The position numbers and the translations under genes were made by a program. Positions 60,430 to 64,000 of a stretch of 64,000 bases of DNA are shown here, in pieces. The notes below the pieces were generated by a model that was not told the DNA's origin, did not search any database, and worked only from the letters and a program-made list of their open reading frames with translations. The stretch comes from Rotaria sp. Silwood1 (Eukaryota > Rotifera > Eurotatoria > Philodinida > Philodinidae): assembly GCA_905250075.1 (NCBI GenBank), contig CAJNOP010000002.1, positions 8,111,565-8,175,564 of the forward strand, given 5' to 3'. The stretch's first letter is position 1, and the number at the start of each line of letters is the position of its first letter.

Positions 60430-60785
60430 GGAGACCCAAGCGAAAAAGCGCAAATGTCATACATCATTCATACTTAAGCGTAATCCAAGGGTATATCAAT
60501 ATTATCCTATAGAACCTCTTAGCTATTTTAAATTTATTATCAAGATGTGTCACGAACATATTAATTTGAGTTCATTTTTATAAAAGTCTGTCTGAAACTA
60601 AAGACCAAATACTTTATTTTATTTCAAGATTTGAGTATCAGTGAAGTAAGATGATGTAATTGGTCTTTCGTGTCCAAGAGACTTATATAAAATGAACTCA
60701 AACTAATAAGTTCGCGATCATAAAAGACAGCATTAGCATACCTTTGAAGGACGATGGAGTGTAGGATTTTCGCTTTTTTTCTTGT
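60430..60785. mobile_element. foldback element
   Basis: Inner arms at 60551-60612 and 60655-60715 are inverted copies built around ATTTGAGTTCATTTTTATAA and its counterpart TTATATAAAATGAACTCAAA, with a loop of about 45 nt. Weaker pairing seems to extend to AAGCGAAAA near 60438 and its inverse near 60770. No ORF. Confidence 0.65.
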
Positions 60786-61396
60786 TACAGAATGTCACTG
60801 TCTATATTACATACTAGGACGAGACCAAACATCAGCATGTTAGAAAACTCGCTGGGCCGCTACACACATATCGAAATCTCTTTAACATTTTGTCAGTGGA
60901 GTAAGGAAGCTTCGGCATGTTGGTCGTGGTCTTTAGAACTAGCTGGAGAGGATAAGATCAATTTTGCCTCTATATACTTCAACACTTATTGACAATCATG
61001 TATCAAAAAAAGTACTATAGTAGTGAAATAGAAGTCTTTACGTAATTTCTTTAGTGACTCAGAGATAGGTACGACTAATTGAGGCGTTGGTATAGCTCTT
61101 ACAGAATGAGAAATTGTGCAGACTGACACATGCATTCATTCACATTCTTGAAGAAAAGGTGTTAAAGACGAAGAACTTTTAATCAGACAAGTAAATCAAC
61201 AAAAGCAAAGCAATAATTTGACTAAGAAAAACATTTTTTGTATAATGAATTATTATGGAAACGAAACATTACTGTAAGCCGAACATATTTTAAAAAGTCG
61301 ACAAATTAATTTGCAATATTAAGATAAATATGACAGTCCGAAAAACGAATTAATTAGAAAGTATTCTTTTTTTAAGTCTTAGAAAATTACGAAGAT

Positions 61397-61552
61397 TTCA
61401 GTCGTACTGACAACTACAAAACCATTTATGAAATTCAATGTCAAAATTGTGATTCAACTCATATTGGTAAAAGAACTCGAGTCAAGAAAACTAGAATGAA
61501 TGAGCATCAAAAAAATGTTAATATTATTGTATATAACTCTAGAATAATATGA
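61397..61552 (+). pseudogene. Penelope-like retroelement GIY-YIG endonuclease fossil
   Basis: An open stretch without its own start reads YKTIYEIQCQNCDSTHIGKR followed by TRVKKTRMNEHQKN, then TGA at 61550-61552. The spacing of the aromatic-Ile-Tyr block, the Cys pair, the HIGK turn and the Arg..EH ending matches the GIY-YIG nuclease at the C-terminus of Penelope-like elements (consensus of the form VYKI.C..C...YIGKT...L..R..EH). After a frameshift, EHIYQNRYTITFSNFK (to about 61610) may continue it. The first Tyr of YIG is replaced by His. The reverse transcriptase part is not visible upstream. Confidence 0.6.
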
Positions 61553-61639
61553 ACATATCTATCAAAACCGTTATACAATTACTTTTAGCAATTTTAAAAG
61601 GCGTATTTTTGAACGCCAGTGGGGAAGAGGCATAATTAA

Positions 61640-64000
61640 AGTATTAATGTTTACATAAGAAACGTTTGGATAAGCAATCAACGGTACAAAAAATACCATT
61701 GAAGTATTTTAACAAAACAAATTAAAAAAAAAACAAGTAATCCATGTACCGTTTTTTGTATATTCTTTGGCGATGGTTGTAAGTTCTAGCAAACCAGATT
61801 AATATAAGTGTTTATGTTAAAATAAATAAATAAAAAGCAATGGGAAGCAAAATTATAGAAAAAAACGTTCATGAAACAGTGAATTATTTGCTTGACAGTT
61901 ATCGATGTTTAAAATCGAAAGTTTGCAATGTTCTTTTCTTTTTTTTTATTACTTTTACAGTATGAAATGTAAGAGTTGTTAAATTTTACTGCAGTTCTTT
62001 AGTTCATTTTCTCAAAAGTTTTTAGATTATGTAGCAAATCATCGTTAAGCACATGTTTTGTTGTCTTTTGTTGAATTCAATTGTTTGCAATGGGCAGTAA
62101 TGAACCATTGGCACTCAATAGATCACAAATGATAGTTACTTTTTCTTTCATCGATTGCATAAATTTTTTTATATACAAAGAAAAATTCATTTTCTTACAT
62201 AACTTAATGTTGTTATTTTTTAATACCGCAATTCTTTTATTTCTCCTTTTGTTCTATTAGTTTATAGTATTGATCTAACAGTAATCTATTGAACTTGACT
62301 ACATTATTCTTTTTAAAGTGGACTTTCTTTCGTAACAAAACGTCAGTCTTCCTTCTTTTTGGTGAAAAAGACATTGAAAAGTTGACTCATTTTTCTTTTT
62401 TTTTTTTTTCTTTTTTTCCTTCAAATACATGACTTGCCATAGTGTAACGACGACAACCACAATTCTTCCTTGTAATTTCTTTTTATGTTCTTTTTTTCTT
62501 CTTTCTAATTTTTTCGGAGATTTACTTAAAGCAAAACATTCGTAGTCGATAGTAAGTAGACAACAGTTAAAGAAATGAGAAAGACACGCCACAACGAACA
62601 GGTAGTAAAACAAAGAAGATAATACTTCGAATAAGATTTTTGTCCTTATGTATCATCATTTCTTCTTCATTATTTTGTTAAATAACTACATATATACTGT
62701 TCATGTTTCAACCATTGAAGACGTTATCAACATATTCTTGATGTGTATGATCTCTTCCTTTTTTTTTTAAGTTTGTCTTCCACAAGAAAAATCAATATTT
62801 CATTAGTGTATTTCATATGTAGATTTCAATAAAACAATACTTCTTATAATTTAGTTTTTAGTCTTTCTTTCTCTCTTTCTTTTCTCTTGTTTCTTTGTGC
62901 CTATAAGAAAAATTGAAAACAAACATTTACAAAAAAAATCGAGATATAAAACAAACAATGTTGAATTTTTTTCCACTGTGATTCATATTCTCTCTTGATT
63001 TTCAAGAGTATTTACTTTTTTTCTGTCAATGTCTCTGTTTGGACATGATTGTTTTCCTGAAGCTCAAGGTTGTATATATATATTTAGAGACAAGTACAAT
63101 TTAGATGATTGCATAACTGAGAGTGTCACCCCCAATAGCACAGATACATAATCACAGTTCACATGTTGTAAGTTCGATTGGGGTTAGATAATTCGATTTC
63201 AGTAAATATATACTGTTTTCTTTTTGCTCATTCACAAACAACGCTATTACATCTCATTTGTTATTTTTACACATTATGGTAGGTATGGGTTTTTTTTAAA
63301 TAGGTTCTTCCATTATTTCTTTTTTTTCAATGGTGTCTCTCTCTTTCGTTTGCTTGACTGTGTCTAAAAGTATACGATGTTATTTGTAAAAAAAATAGTG
63401 TGATTTTTAGTAATATTACAACAATACATCGATTATTCGTCAACTATTTAACTTCTTTATTTATATTGTTTTGCTATTTGAAAAAGTCAGTGTTTTAGAG
63501 AGAAGTATCTTTATAAGTTATTGCATAAGACTACCATCAGGTATACACTATAATCTTTCTTATGTTGCCTCTGATAGTTGAAAAGTTTTATTACGTTTTT
63601 GTTGCATCGATTTTTTAACAAGTCCACAAGAAGTAGCAGGAGCAGTAGAATAGAATAAATAATAAAGAGAAAGGAGAAAGAACGATGCAACGTGAGTGGA
63701 TGCTTGTGTTCGCTTTTGAGTAGCAGTTGTGAAACTGCTTCATATTAGCGACCACCATCATTGTCAACTTGCATCGACAATTTCATGCAAGAATTGAAGA
63801 ATGAGAGAATAAATCGACGTTTGTTGCCTTCAGTGAAAAAGAGAGAAGAAAAAGAAAAAAAACTTAAATTTATGTTGTGACTTAATTAGTGACATTGTTA
63901 ACTATAAATCCATTTTGGTCGAAAGCAAAGCAATTTTCTTCTGGTTCTGCGTATTGTTTTCTTTCTTTTATGATTAACTTTCAATTAAAAATAATTAGTG
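61640..64000. other. A/T-rich region without recognised genes
   Basis: 2.4 kb with long T tracts on the plus strand. The 62299-62613 minus ORF is Lys-rich low complexity. A short TA microsatellite lies near 63075-63083, and a CCCCCAAT...ATTGGGGT pairing at 63131-63187. This may be a 3' UTR or intron of a gene beyond the right border. Confidence 0.4.

Noticed and set aside
63125-63192. CCCCCAAT...ATTGGGGT pairing enclosing AGTTCGATT, tRNA-like at first sight.
   Set aside because: No T-stem or anticodon arm can be formed; only one stem is present.
1-64000. Spliced-leader RNA gene.
   Set aside because: I looked for a short leader followed by a GT donor and Sm-like site and saw none that I could support.

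Overview
The window is nuclear DNA of a small metazoan, most likely a bdelloid rotifer (Adineta/Rotaria type). The signs are a very A/T-rich base composition, animal-type genes split by many introns of about 45-70 nt, a decayed F-box/leucine-repeat gene of a type I recall as abundant in bdelloids, Penelope and Tc1/mariner remnants, and short TGTGGG runs (the telomere repeat reported for Adineta vaga). The species call is inference. No rRNA, tRNA, CRISPR or prokaryotic operon was found.

Left third (1-23.6 kb): an intergenic stretch with a 34-bp minisatellite; a leucine-rich-repeat protein (3.0-7.0 kb, minus); a DRAK/STK17-type kinase (8.7-10.3 kb, plus); two small tandem paralogues resembling the H1 domain of KCTD8/12/16 without a BTB domain (12.6-13.8 kb, plus); a PPP1R16/TIMAP-type ankyrin regulator of protein phosphatase 1 with a prenylation box (14.9-18.7 kb, plus); and a four-EF-hand calmodulin-like gene (19.1-20.1 kb, minus) with up to four candidate alternative first exons reaching to 23.2 kb.

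Middle (23.6-50 kb): a complete 19-exon GluN1-type NMDA receptor gene (23.7-32.8 kb, plus) that joins in frame to 940 aa, its four longest introns each holding inverted-repeat (foldback) sequence. It is followed by what looks like one very large SORBS (CAP/ponsin/vinexin/ArgBP2) gene: SoHo exons (34.0-40.6 kb), a 1013-codon disordered ORF (42.6-45.6 kb) and three SH3 domains (47.4-49.9 kb).

Right (50-64 kb): a small secreted Thr-rich, probably GPI-anchored protein (minus); a disordered proline-rich protein with an RVRF motif (plus); and lipoyltransferase LIPT1 (minus), convergent with it. From 54.3 kb on the DNA is a transposon and pseudogene graveyard: a Tc1/mariner DNA-binding-domain fossil, an F-box pseudogene split by a 434-bp MITE with a perfect 8-bp target duplication, an orphan ORF that ends at a TA-flanked foldback MITE, two further foldback elements, a Penelope GIY-YIG fossil, and featureless A/T-rich DNA.

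Several intact genes (GluN1, SORBS, calmodulin-like, DRAK, PPP1R16) would fit synaptic, adhesion or contractile signalling, but as eukaryotic neighbours they need not be co-regulated. The most unusual aspects are foldback DNA in every long GluN1 intron, the calmodulin-like gene with interchangeable N-terminal exons, and the paired KCTD-H1-like genes.
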